Source of the DNA: Fusibacter_C sp942493125
GTDB lineage: Bacteria > Bacillota > Clostridia > Peptostreptococcales > Acidaminobacteraceae
Direction of reading: 5' to 3'
Length of the DNA: 64,000 nucleotides
Assembly: GCA_942493125.1 (NCBI GenBank)
Contig: OW818667.1
Location: 1,674,001 to 1,738,000, forward strand
Both the position numbers and the translations under genes were made by a program. The notes under the pieces are model-generated. The model did not search any database. It was not told the DNA's origin and saw nothing but the letters and a program-made list of their open reading frames with translations. Shown here piece after piece: positions 19,001 to 26,434 of the stretch (positions within the stretch are counted from its first letter, which is position 1; each line of letters begins with the position of its first letter).

Positions 19001-19592
19001 GATCTACGAGTCTATCAAATTCCGCATAGTCGATTGTTTCGATTTTTTGAACTTCGTGTGATGTTCTAAAACCGTCGAAGAAATGTACAAATGGCACTCT
19101 ACCTTTAATAGCTGATAAATGGGCAACACCTGCAAGGTCCATAACTTCTTGAACGGAACCTGAAGCAAGGAATGCAAAACCAGTTTGTTTAGCCGCCATA
19201 ACGTCTGAATGATCGCCGAAGATTGAAAGGGCATGTCCTGCAATCGCTCTCGCACTTACGTGGAATACACCCGGTAAAAGTTCGCCAGCAATTTTATACA
19301 TGTTTGGAATCATCAAAAGCAATCCTTGTGATGCAGTAAAAGTAGTAGTCAATGCTCCAGCTTGTAAAGATCCGTGAACAGCACCCGCAGCACCCGCTTC
19401 AGATTGAAGCTCAGATACAGCTACAGGTCGGCCAAAAATGTTCTTTTTACCACTAGACGCCCACTCATCTACAGATTCCGCCATATTAGACGATGGGGTG
19501 ATAGGGTAGATAGCGGCAACATCAGTAAATGCATATGATACATATGCAGCAGCAGTGTTACCATCCATGGTTTTCATAACTTTTTTACCCAT
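16053..19592 (-). CDS. por: Pyruvate:ferredoxin (flavodoxin) oxidoreductase, single-chain
   Basis: Oxidises pyruvate with CoA to acetyl-CoA and CO2, reducing ferredoxin; the central catabolic enzyme of clostridia. The 1179-residue chain carries all domains: N-terminal pyruvate-binding domain (IYPITPSSNMAE), the gamma-type domain (FWGLGSDGTVGANKSA), a ferredoxin domain with CIQCNQCSYVCPHA and CTGCGNCAEVCPA, and the C-terminal thiamine diphosphate domain (GACAGCGETPY, GGDGWAYDIGFGG, SNTGGQASKATP). An AAAGGAGG site precedes the ATG. It is monocistronic, with a strong promoter and terminator. Codon use is biased toward a highly expressed pattern. Confidence 0.98.
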   Translation of the reverse strand: MGKKVMKTMDGNTAAAYVSYAFTDVAAIYPITPSSNMAESVDEWASSGKKNIFGRPVAVSELQSEAGAAGAVHGSLQAGALTTTFTASQGLLLMIPNMYKIAGELLPGVFHVSARAIAGHALSIFGDHSDVMAAKQTGFAFLASGSVQEVMDLAGVAHLSAIKGRVPFVHFFDGFRTSHEVQKIETIDYAEFDRLVDHDAINAFRNGALSPEHPVTRGTAQNPDIFFQAREASNKYYLALPEIVVNYMNEINKITGRDYKPFNYYGAPDAENIIIAMGSATEAIEETIDYLAKQGEKVGLIKVRLYRPWASKYFFDVLPATVKKIAVLDRCKEPGADGEPLYKDVRAMFYGKENAPIIVGGRYGLGSKDTTPTHVKRVYDELKKASPANDFTLGIVDDVTNLSLNIEEQIVAETEGTIRCKFWGLGSDGTVGANKSAIKIIGDKTDLYAQGYFSYDSKKSGGITVSHLRFGKNVIRSTYLIDEADYVACHNQSYVHQYDLLKGLKKGGTFVLNCKWNTEELNALLPAAMKRFIAKNAIKFYTIDGTGIAEEIGLGNRINMIMQSAFFKLAEVIDLDQAVKYLKEAIEKSYGNKGAKIVDLNNKAVDLGIERLVQVEVPADWANAADSTGVEAKGEPSFITNILRPVNAQKGDDLPVSTFNGYEDGTFEHGTAAYEKRGIAVNVPEWQLENCIQCNQCSYVCPHAVIRPFLLTDEEMKNAPATFITKAAIGKGLEGLQYKIQVSPLDCTGCGNCAEVCPAKQKALIMKPLDTQVEDQQANWSFVSELPVKSDKMPLNTVKGSQFAQPLFEFSGACAGCGETPYIKAVTQLYGDRMMIANATGCSSIWGGSAPSTPYTKNAEGKGPAWANSLFEDNAEYGYGMNLGVKAIRAAMVDKFEALVAMNVDPAVTAAFTEWLETRDDAEGSKASSAKVLEVLANNNVTDAAAKEILTYAFNQKDYLVKRSVWILGGDGWAYDIGFGGLDHVIASGENVNILVFDTEVYSNTGGQASKATPVGAIAKFASSGMKVKKKDLGMIATTYGYVYVAQVAMGANQNQFLKVIQEAESYDGPSLIIAYAPCINHGIRTGMGTTQRRTKEAVESGYWHLWRFDPRVKEEGKNPFFLDSKAPTASFREFLLGETRYTTLQKQFPEAAEALFSLAEEQAKDRYNGYVRMTKMEF

Positions 19593-19630
19593 TAAAAATA
19601 GCCTCCTTTAATAATCGTGATTACAAAAAC

Positions 19631-19660
19631 AGTATAGTATGCAACATACATTCCTGTCAA
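19631..19660 (-). promoter_or_regulatory. Sigma-A promoter of the PFOR gene
   Basis: TTGACA (19660-19655) and TATACT (19636-19631) are 18 bp apart on the minus strand. The start would lie near 19624, giving a leader of about 32 bases. Confidence 0.7.
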
Positions 19661-19688
19661 TTGACGTAAAGCCGTATCGATTGCTAAA

Positions 19689-19706
19689 TTGTTAATCATT
19701 TGACAT
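19689..19706. promoter_or_regulatory. Candidate Rex-type palindrome upstream of por
   Basis: TTGTTAA-TCAT-TTGACAT agrees with the Rex redox-repressor consensus TTGTTAA-N4-TTAACAA at 12 of 14 positions. It lies 29 bp upstream of the por -35 box, further out than usual for a repressor site. Confidence 0.3.
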
Positions 19707-19835
19707 AACCCTTCAAATGTACATATCACTAAAGTTTCATGTCCATTATATATAAGTTTTGTCTTGATGTAAACCTCAAGTACAGTTTAATCTCAAATAG
19801 TATTATAGCATAGTTGTATTTTGTATACAATTCCA

Positions 19836-19877
19836 ACGTGTAATTAATAATCCAAAATTAATCTACAAATTACGCGT
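19836..19877. promoter_or_regulatory. Nested inverted repeat in the promoter region of the flavo-diiron gene
   Basis: ACGTGTAATT (19836-19845) and AATTACGCGT (19868-19877) form a 10 bp inverted repeat with one mismatch, with ATTAAT/ATTAAT nested inside. It covers the -35 region of the promoter whose TATAAT box is at 19887-19892. Confidence 0.5.
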
Positions 19878-19886
19878 TTTTTCTAC

Positions 19887-19892
19887 TATAAT
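19887..19892 (+). promoter_or_regulatory. -10 box of the flavo-diiron protein gene
   Basis: Perfect TATAAT, 30 bp before the ATG. The -35 region (TACAAA, 17 bp upstream) is poor, so an activator or the overlapping inverted repeat may matter. Confidence 0.5.
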
Positions 19893-19921
19893 ATAAGCAT
19901 GAAAAACTATCGAGGTGCTAT

Positions 19922-21127
19922 ATGAATTGTAAATTAAGTATCAATGAAGACATTCACTGGATTGGCGTCAACGACCGCGAAACTACACTTTTCGAAAACT
20001 ATTGGCCGCTTGAAAAGGGCGTCGCGTATAACTCTTATCTGATCGTGGATGAAAAAATCGCCATACTTGACACTGTCAAGTTCAATAAAACGACAGAGTA
20101 TCTAGAAAAAATCAAGTCGCTGATTGGCGATCGACAAGTAGATTATCTAATTGTCAACCACATGGAGCCTGATCACTCTGGATCTATGTTAGCGCTTTTA
20201 GGTGCCTATCCAAATATGCAGATTGTCGGTAATAAAAAGACGTTTCCATTTATTGAAGGGTTTTATGGCATCACAAAGAATTATTACGAGGTTGGTGATG
20301 AAGACTTAATCGACCTTGGAAAACACAAACTCAGATTCTATTTGACACCTATGGTGCATTGGCCAGAAACGATGATGACTTTTGATGAAACAACTGGCGT
20401 GTTATTCTCCATGGACGCATTTGGCGGATTTGGCGCACTTGATGGTGGTATTTTTGACGATGAAATCAACTACGATTTTTACGAAGATGAAACGAGACGC
20501 TACTATAGTAATATCGTTGCAAAGTACAGCCCAATGGTACAGCGCAGTCTTAAAAAGCTCAGTGGCTTGACCATTAAGATGATCGCTCCAACCCACGGTC
20601 CCGTTTGGAGAAGCAATCCAGGCAAAATCGTAGACCTTTACGACAAATGGAGCCGCTTTGAGGCGGAACGTGGCGTCGTCATCGTTTACGGTTCCATGTA
20701 TGGCAACACCGCAAAAATGGCTGACTATTTAGCGCGTATCATCTCAGAACACGGCATCAAGAACGTTAAAGTATTTGACGCATCGAAGACGCACAGCTCT
20801 TATATTCTAAGTGAGATATGGAAATACAAAGCGGTCGTCATCGGTTCATGTGCCTATAACACGAAAGTGTTTAGCTCAGTTGAAACGGTCTTAGCTAAGC
20901 TTGGCAACTCAGGACTGAAGGACAGATACATTTCTGTATTTGGCAACAAATCTTGGTCAGGTGGTGGCGTTTCAGGTATCGAGGCGTTTGTAAGCGAAGT
21001 TGGTTGGGAAAAAATTGGCCCTTCTATCGAAGCGACCTATTCACCGAAAGATCCAGAATTTGTACTGCTCAGCAAACTCGGAAAAGAAATCGCGGACAGA
21101 CTGGATGCAGATTATCCAGTTGAATAA
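19922..21127 (+). CDS. fprA: Flavo-diiron protein (FprA family A-type flavoprotein)
   Basis: Reduces O2 to water or NO to N2O with electrons from rubredoxin. Residues 1-250 are a metallo-beta-lactamase-like diiron domain with HMEPDHSGS (His80, Glu82, Asp84, His85), HWPET and THGPVW. From about 253 on lies a flavodoxin-like FMN domain (VYGSMYGNTAKMA). The length of 401 residues is normal. It is divergent from por; rubredoxin and NADH:rubredoxin reductase, the likely electron donors, are encoded at 52971 and 53414. The start has a CGAGGTG site. Confidence 0.95.
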   Translation: MNCKLSINEDIHWIGVNDRETTLFENYWPLEKGVAYNSYLIVDEKIAILDTVKFNKTTEYLEKIKSLIGDRQVDYLIVNHMEPDHSGSMLALLGAYPNMQIVGNKKTFPFIEGFYGITKNYYEVGDEDLIDLGKHKLRFYLTPMVHWPETMMTFDETTGVLFSMDAFGGFGALDGGIFDDEINYDFYEDETRRYYSNIVAKYSPMVQRSLKKLSGLTIKMIAPTHGPVWRSNPGKIVDLYDKWSRFEAERGVVIVYGSMYGNTAKMADYLARIISEHGIKNVKVFDASKTHSSYILSEIWKYKAVVIGSCAYNTKVFSSVETVLAKLGNSGLKDRYISVFGNKSWSGGGVSGIEAFVSEVGWEKIGPSIEATYSPKDPEFVLLSKLGKEIADRLDADYPVE

Positions 21128-21166
21128 CGGATAGGTTTTTTATAACTAGCTTTATATAAGAAAAAA

Positions 21167-21196
21167 GAAAAAATAGGTAGAATCGCCTATTTTTTC
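21167..21196. terminator. Bidirectional terminator after fprA
   Basis: GAAAAAATAGG and CCTATTTTTTC form an 11 bp stem followed by a T-run; A-runs on the other side serve the convergent CoA-transferase gene. Confidence 0.75.
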
Positions 21197-21230
21197 TTTT
21201 TTTATGTTCTTTTATTAAAAAGGGGTTCCA

Positions 21231-22559
21231 TCACCATAACATCAATTGATCCGCTTCAAACTGAAGTTTTTCTCTAAAATTAGGATGTGCAATACTGATT
21301 AAGCGCTTGACGCGTTCTCTTACCGAGGTACCTCTTAACGAGACAATACCATACTCTGTGACCACATAGTCAACGTCATTTCTTGATAAAGATACAATTG
21401 CTCCTGGCGTTAAAGTTGAGACGATTTTCGATTTTTCAATGTGTTCACCAGTATTCGGGTCCATCACGGTGGTTGTCGCGTATAACGCAATGAACGATTT
21501 GCCACCAACGGCATTTTGTGCACCTATGGCTGTATCGGCTTGTCCACCAGTACCACTGATTTGTCTTGACCCAACCGATTCCGAACAACATTGCCCCGTC
21601 AAATCGACTTCTATCGAAGTATTTATTGAAACCATCTTATGGTTGCGTCCCAGTATATAAGGGTCGTTGACATACGTGCCGCGTCTGATTTCTATACTAG
21701 GATTATCGTTGACGAAATTGTAAAGCTTTTGACTACCAAGGACAAACGCTGCCACCATTTTTTCTGGATGTAGCGTTTTCTTGCTGTTGTCGACAGCGCC
21801 ACATTCGACGAGATCCACCATGCCATCTGTGAACATCTCGGTGTGAATGCCGAGATGCTTTTTATCCCTAAGAGCCCAGGCAACTGCATTTGGGATGCCA
21901 CCGATTCCGAGCTGGATCGTCGAGCCATCTTCTATGAGATCGGCAATGTACTGTCCAATCTTTCGATCTTTATCATTGATCTCAGAAATGGGAAGCTCAG
22001 GCATCTTATACTCTGCTTCAACAAAATAATCCACTTTTGAAGCATGTAGCAGCGTATCACCGAAAGTTCGAGGGACATTGGGGTTGACCTCTAAAACAAC
22101 CAGATCTGCATGTTCGATCATCTCTTTTTCATATACGGCGCTAAGTCCCAAAGATACATAGCCGTGTGCATCAATTGGTGAACAATTGCCGATGTACACA
22201 TTAGGTTTTCTAAAATCCATTCTTTTAGTCACTGCAAAATGAAGATGGTTGGGTATGAAGGTAATATTCTTATTGACATGCAGTTTACGCATGACATTGC
22301 TATAAAACCACCCTTCCATCAGAAACACGTCTTTGTATTTGGGATTGACAAAATAATCGTAGCTACCCATTGGCAAGCAATTGATGATATGGACATCCTC
22401 AAGCCGATGCGCTTCTTCATGAAGTCTTTCGAGAATTGCTCTTGGTTCTGAAGCGCCAAGACCGTTACCAATATGATCCCCTGATTGGATCAATGGGAGT
22501 ACATTTTCAACGCGGACGCATTTCTTATGATAATCTGATTTAACGAACAACACCTTCAC
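21231..22559 (-). CDS. Acetyl-CoA hydrolase/transferase family CoA-transferase
   Basis: Belongs to the butyryl-CoA:acetate / 4-hydroxybutyrate CoA-transferase group, which moves CoA between an acyl-CoA and acetate through a glutamyl-CoA thioester. GIGGIPNAV (218-226) and the presumed nucleophile Glu241 in HTEMFTDG are present, as is the C-terminal TEYGIVSLRG. At 442 residues it has usual length. The start is GTG at 22559, overlapping the end of the KAS III-like gene by 20 bp, so translation is probably coupled. Substrate cannot be read from sequence. The pair is under the sigma-54 promoter at 23641. Confidence 0.88.
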   Translation of the reverse strand: MKVLFVKSDYHKKCVRVENVLPLIQSGDHIGNGLGASEPRAILERLHEEAHRLEDVHIINCLPMGSYDYFVNPKYKDVFLMEGWFYSNVMRKLHVNKNITFIPNHLHFAVTKRMDFRKPNVYIGNCSPIDAHGYVSLGLSAVYEKEMIEHADLVVLEVNPNVPRTFGDTLLHASKVDYFVEAEYKMPELPISEINDKDRKIGQYIADLIEDGSTIQLGIGGIPNAVAWALRDKKHLGIHTEMFTDGMVDLVECGAVDNSKKTLHPEKMVAAFVLGSQKLYNFVNDNPSIEIRRGTYVNDPYILGRNHKMVSINTSIEVDLTGQCCSESVGSRQISGTGGQADTAIGAQNAVGGKSFIALYATTTVMDPNTGEHIEKSKIVSTLTPGAIVSLSRNDVDYVVTEYGIVSLRGTSVRERVKRLISIAHPNFREKLQFEADQLMLW

Positions 22560-23583
22560 CCCCTTCTCCCCAAATGATTACATTCGCTGCCCATGCATAG
22601 CCAATCCCAGCTGCGATCATCGACACAACCGACCCCTCTTTCAGTTTCCCACGTCTTTGTGCGAGATGCAGCGACAGAATTTGATCCACTTGACCTATAT
22701 GACCGAATTCACTAAGGTAGATGGACTGACTCTCATCTAATCCCAATTGTTCAAGCATCAGTTTATGCATAGAGTACTTAAAATGTAGCACAGCTAAGTA
22801 ATCGAGTTTGGCTTTGGGAACATTTGATTTTTCAAATGCTAGGTCGATACAACGCATCCAATTGCTCATGGAAACATCATTCAACCTACTTTTCATATGC
22901 TCAGCATCCATGAGCCTTAGTGACTTATAGGCCTCTTCATTATTGTTAACGTTAATCGGATTGACGATGCCGCCGATTTCAACACCAGCATCTCTGGCCA
23001 TGCTACCATCTGACATAATATGCGTCTCAAGTAGTAAATTTCTATAATAGTTGGCTTTCAGAATAATTGCCCCTGCGCCTGCTCCTAAGTTGAACATCAT
23101 ACTCATATTCTTGTCCGTATAATCGACAAAGTCACCATTTCTATATCCACCGCAGATTAAAATTGTATCTATTGTGGCATCCGCAATCAACATATCTCTT
23201 GCCATCTTCATTGCCGTGACTGTCGTACAGCATCTGTTTTGAACATCAATTCCCCATGCGTTTTTTGCACCGATTTGTTCTTGAATGTAGATGGCCGATG
23301 TCGTCAAGGGGTATTCTTTCCATTCTTCGCCCATACATAAGACGACATCTATATCCAATGGATCAACTCCGGTATTTTTCAAACAATCCAGCGCCGCCTT
23401 AACGCCCATCTCTTGAGTCCCATCACCTGTTCCAGGCACGGGCTTTTGTGTAAATCCTAATTTTTCTATGATTGCATGCTCCGTCCATAAACCTTGAGTG
23501 GCTTCAGCGATTTCCTTTGCTGTGATGAGATGCTCTGGGATATATATACCTGTTCCAACGATTCCTACTGTTCTGTTTTGCAT
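22540..23583 (-). CDS. KAS III (FabH)-like condensing enzyme with altered triad
   Basis: Thiolase-fold enzyme of the 3-oxoacyl-ACP synthase III type, 347 residues. The nucleophile is probably Cys118 (DVQNRCC), the first triad His is His267 (AVLHFKYS), and the position of the usual triad Asn (GNTSAAS in FabH) reads FGHIGQVD, i.e. His295. The C-terminal glycine-rich strand is AAGIGYAWA. The gene is not with other fatty-acid genes but overlaps a CoA-transferase and follows a sigma-54 promoter, so a catabolic or specialised CoA-ester role is more likely than housekeeping FabH (inference). ATG 23583 has AGGAGG upstream; the longer frame is unlikely. Confidence 0.8.
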   Translation of the reverse strand: MQNRTVGIVGTGIYIPEHLITAKEIAEATQGLWTEHAIIEKLGFTQKPVPGTGDGTQEMGVKAALDCLKNTGVDPLDIDVVLCMGEEWKEYPLTTSAIYIQEQIGAKNAWGIDVQNRCCTTVTAMKMARDMLIADATIDTILICGGYRNGDFVDYTDKNMSMMFNLGAGAGAIILKANYYRNLLLETHIMSDGSMARDAGVEIGGIVNPINVNNNEEAYKSLRLMDAEHMKSRLNDVSMSNWMRCIDLAFEKSNVPKAKLDYLAVLHFKYSMHKLMLEQLGLDESQSIYLSEFGHIGQVDQILSLHLAQRRGKLKEGSVVSMIAAGIGYAWAANVIIWGEGGEGVVR

Positions 23584-23640
23584 GGATTGCCTCCTGAGAT
23601 TCATTCACGACTATTTAAGAAACAACTTCTTATAAGATGT

Positions 23641-23659
23641 ATCGCAAGAGTCGTGCCAA
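23641..23659 (-). promoter_or_regulatory. Sigma-54 (-24/-12) promoter of the KAS III/CoA-transferase operon
   Basis: On the minus strand TTGGCAC-GACTC-TTGC fits TGGCAC-N5-TTGC fully, with exactly 10 bp between GG and GC. The start point falls near 23632, about 50 bases before the ATG at 23583. Confidence 0.85.
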
Positions 23660-23731
23660 ATTCGTTTGCAAGTGAAATCAATCAAATCACAAGTACACAG
23701 ACATTTTAAGTGCCAAACTATGTTCAGAATG

Positions 23732-23739
23732 TTGTACAA
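23732..23739. promoter_or_regulatory. Candidate activator site 1 (TTGTACAA)
   Basis: Perfect 8 bp palindrome centred about 103 bp upstream of the predicted sigma-54 start. Read on the minus strand it extends to TTGTACAACA, shared with site 2 in inverted orientation. Confidence 0.5.
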
Positions 23740-23748
23740 AAAAAAGAC

Positions 23749-23793
23749 ACTGTCCACAAATTGTACAACAGTTTGCGGACAGTGCTTTTTGCA
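23749..23793. terminator. Terminator after the sigma-54 activator gene
   Basis: GCACTGTCCGCAAA and TTTGTGGACAGTGT pair with one mismatch on the minus strand, followed by TTTTTTTT. The other strand also carries a short T-run. Confidence 0.75.
23761..23768. promoter_or_regulatory. Candidate activator site 2 (TTGTACAA)
   Basis: Second identical palindrome, centred 29 bp from site 1 and about 132 bp upstream of the start. It sits in the loop of the terminator of the activator gene. Confidence 0.5.
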
Positions 23794-23803
23794 TTCTCAA
23801 TAT

Positions 23804-25222
23804 TTATTCTTGAATCATCTCGATGTTGAATTTTTCAATTTTCTCATACAGGCTCGTTCTACTGATCCCCAAGATTTTTGCAGCCTTCAGTTTATTGTAG
23901 TTTACAGCATTCAAACACTTTAAGATAGTCGCTTTTTCTACTTCTTCAACAGCGTGTCTTAAACTAGTCAATATCGTTACTTCAGTTGTTTCATTGGGCT
24001 TGTGGGCGATGATAAAAGGGGGTAAGTGTTGTATTTCAATCGTTTCACCCTCCGTCATGTTGATGGCACGTTCTACGACATTCTCGAGTTCTCTAATATT
24101 GCCTGGCCAATTATACGCTTTTAAACAGTCAAGTGCATCAACCGTGATATTGCTGACATACTTCCCAAGTGAATTTGACAATTTTTCCATCAACTTGAGC
24201 GTTAAAATCTCTATATCCTCTTTTCGAGAACGCAATGGCGGGACTTCAACATTTATGACGTTGAGCCTATAATACAAATCTTCTCTAAACTCACCTTCTT
24301 TGATGCGCGTCTCTAAATCTCTATTGGTTGCTGCAATGATACGACAGTCGATTGGGATCGTCTTATTACCACCGATACGTTCGACTTCTTTCTCTTGCAG
24401 AACTCTTAAGATTTTCACCTGCATATCAAGTGGCATGTCACCAATCTCATCTAAAAATATAGTGCCACCATTTGCAAGTTCAAACTTACCGATTTTTCCT
24501 TGCTTCTTAGCACCTGTAAAAGCCCCCTCTTCATAGCCAAACAATTCTGATTCCAACAAATCCTTTGGAATGGCTGCGCAGTTGATCTTTATGAATGGAC
24601 CATCGAATCGTTTGCTATCGTTGTGTATTGCGTGAGCAAACAACTCTTTGCCAGTGCCACTTTCGCCGTTGATGAGAACGTTTGAATCCGTTTTTGCAGC
24701 CTTCGCAGCCATGCCTTTTACCACTTGCATGACAACGGAATTGCCAATGATGGATTGCCAAGAGTATTTTGCACCACGCATGTTTTTAAGCTCTTCTTGA
24801 TAGATATGCAATTTACCTTCAAGCAGCTTGTTTTTTTCAAGCACTTCTTGGAGCTTTTTTAGATCATCAAAAATAACCATACCAAAGCCATAGACGACTT
24901 CGCCATCTTCATCCAGAACTGGGATGCGATGTACAATAGCGGTATGTCCATTTGTAAATTTGTGTTTATGCGCAAACTCTGGTTGCTTATTTTTAATGAC
25001 AAATGGAAACCTAGAATTTGGATCAACGATTTGAACTTTCTTACCTATAATCTCACTTCTTTGGTAACCAAGATAGTCCGCAAAGGATTCATTGATCATG
25101 AGAACTTCTGTTTCCTTATTGACCAGGATGATTGGGATGGAGATTGGATCAAATATTTGATGTAGCCTTTTAATAAACAAATCGTCAGTTAAATTGCCTT
25201 TTTCCCCCGTATAATTGCTCAT
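23804..25222 (-). CDS. PAS-domain sigma-54-dependent transcriptional activator
   Basis: Enhancer-binding protein of 472 residues. An N-terminal PAS sensor (about 20-120) is joined by a short coiled coil (about 120-148) to the AAA+ domain with Walker A GESGTGKE (186-193), the sigma-54 contact loop GAFTGA (233-238) and LDEIGDMP. A Fis-type helix-turn-helix ends the protein (AAKILGISRTSLYEKIE). No receiver domain, so the PAS ligand or redox state is the likely input. It lies 200 bp from, and transcribes toward, the operon with the -24/-12 promoter and paired TTGTACAA sites, which it probably activates. Its own promoter is sigma-A type (25261-25288). Confidence 0.95.
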   Translation of the reverse strand: MSNYTGEKGNLTDDLFIKRLHQIFDPISIPIILVNKETEVLMINESFADYLGYQRSEIIGKKVQIVDPNSRFPFVIKNKQPEFAHKHKFTNGHTAIVHRIPVLDEDGEVVYGFGMVIFDDLKKLQEVLEKNKLLEGKLHIYQEELKNMRGAKYSWQSIIGNSVVMQVVKGMAAKAAKTDSNVLINGESGTGKELFAHAIHNDSKRFDGPFIKINCAAIPKDLLESELFGYEEGAFTGAKKQGKIGKFELANGGTIFLDEIGDMPLDMQVKILRVLQEKEVERIGGNKTIPIDCRIIAATNRDLETRIKEGEFREDLYYRLNVINVEVPPLRSRKEDIEILTLKLMEKLSNSLGKYVSNITVDALDCLKAYNWPGNIRELENVVERAINMTEGETIEIQHLPPFIIAHKPNETTEVTILTSLRHAVEEVEKATILKCLNAVNYNKLKAAKILGISRTSLYEKIEKFNIEMIQE

Positions 25223-25260
25223 CTCATCACACTCTTTCGAAATATTCTAATATTTTCTTT

Positions 25261-25288
25261 ATTATAGTCCTTTTGATAACAGTATCAA
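25261..25288 (-). promoter_or_regulatory. Promoter of the sigma-54 activator gene
   Basis: TTGATA (25288-25283) and a perfect TATAAT (25266-25261) are 16 bp apart on the minus strand, about 40 bp before the ATG. Confidence 0.7.
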
Positions 25289-25289
25289 A
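25272..25289. promoter_or_regulatory. Palindrome TTTGATA-N4-TATCAAA within that promoter
   Basis: A perfect 7 bp inverted repeat overlaps the -35 box and most of the spacer, the usual place for a repressor operator. The binding protein is unknown. Confidence 0.45.
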
Positions 25290-25347
25290 GGTTATCTTAT
25301 AATTAATAAGCACGCAATAATCATGCCACAAAACCTTGCCTTCTCTT

Positions 25348-25405
25348 ATGAAAATGGACCTTATCCCGTCTGTCAAAAAGACAACTGAGATAAAGCCCAT
25401 TTTGT
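25348..25405 (-). terminator. Long hairpin behind arcC
   Basis: Arms AAAATGGGCTTTATCTCA and its partner pair almost fully when read as minus-strand RNA, because most mismatches become G-U pairs; on the plus strand they would not. The T-run after it is short, so termination may be partial. Confidence 0.5.
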
Positions 25406-25439
25406 TAAGGAGATGGTTCAGGTTTGAATGCGTGTTTGA

Positions 25440-26387
25440 CTAGCTTTTTTGAACAATAACGGTTCCGGTTAATCCGTCGATGCCTTCTTTTGCTTTTTCA
25501 AGTGATGTGATCAATGCTTTTCGCCCTGGTGACGATTTTGCAAATTTTATGGCCGCCTGTACTTTAGGCAACATGCTGCCAGGCGCAAAATGGCCTTCTA
25601 TAATATATTTTTCTGCTTCATCGATAGACAGTTCACTGAGCCATGCCACATCAGGTTTGCCAAAATTGATAGCCACTTTTTCAACGGCAGTCAATATGAT
25701 GAGGTAGTCAGCTTCGAGTATTTCTGCAATCTTTGCAGAAGCGAAATCCTTATCGATAACTGCTGGTATGCCTATCAGCTTATTTCCCTCTTGATAGACG
25801 GGAATGCCACCACCACCTACAGTGATAACAATGTGCCCATGTTTGACCAAAGCTTTTACCGTCTCTTTTTCTGCGACATCGATTGGTTGAGGTGATGCAA
25901 CAACACGTCGCCAACCTCTACCAGCGTCTTCAATCATCGTATAGCCTTTTTCAGTTGCCTGTTTGTCGGCTTCTTCTTTTGTATAGAAGGCACCAATCGG
26001 TTTCGTAGGTTTGCTAAATGCTGGATCGTTTTTATCCACGATCACTTGCGTGATGACTGTCGCAACAGGGTTTTGCATCCCTCTATTTAAGAGTTCCTCA
26101 CGGATTGCATTTTGTAAATGATAACCGATGTAACCTTGACTCATAGCGCCACATTCGGGAAATGGCATCTCTGGCGTATTTGCTGTTGAGCCTGCTGAAG
26201 TTGACATTGCCAAATTGATCATGCCCACTTGAGGGCCGTTTCCATGAGCTAGTATCACTTCATGTCCAGCTTCTATCAAATCGACAATTGGTTTTGCCGT
26301 GTTCTTAACGAGTTCAATCTGTTCTTCAGGTGTGTTGCCAAGAGCGTTTCCACCAAGTGCAACGACGATTTTGTCCTTCATTTTCAT
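25440..26387 (-). CDS. arcC: Carbamate kinase
   Basis: Transfers phosphate from carbamoyl phosphate to ADP, the ATP-yielding step of the arginine deiminase pathway. The amino-acid-kinase fold is intact with VALGGNALGN, HGNGPQVG, GGGGIPV and the ADP-binding AVIDKDFASAKIAE. At 315 residues it has normal length. ATG 26387 follows GGAGG. Last gene of the arcA-arcB-arcC operon, 47 bp behind arcB. Confidence 0.97.
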   Translation of the reverse strand: MKMKDKIVVALGGNALGNTPEEQIELVKNTAKPIVDLIEAGHEVILAHGNGPQVGMINLAMSTSAGSTANTPEMPFPECGAMSQGYIGYHLQNAIREELLNRGMQNPVATVITQVIVDKNDPAFSKPTKPIGAFYTKEEADKQATEKGYTMIEDAGRGWRRVVASPQPIDVAEKETVKALVKHGHIVITVGGGGIPVYQEGNKLIGIPAVIDKDFASAKIAEILEADYLIILTAVEKVAINFGKPDVAWLSELSIDEAEKYIIEGHFAPGSMLPKVQAAIKFAKSSPGRKALITSLEKAKEGIDGLTGTVIVQKS

Positions 26388-26434
26388 ACTATATTGCCTC
26401 CGAGTGTCTATGTGTTTATGTGCACTTTATTTAC

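Noticed and set aside
23707..23720. Second TTTGGCAC element as another sigma-54 promoter
   Set aside because: No GC dinucleotide follows at the -12 distance (TTAAAATGT instead), so only the -24 half exists.
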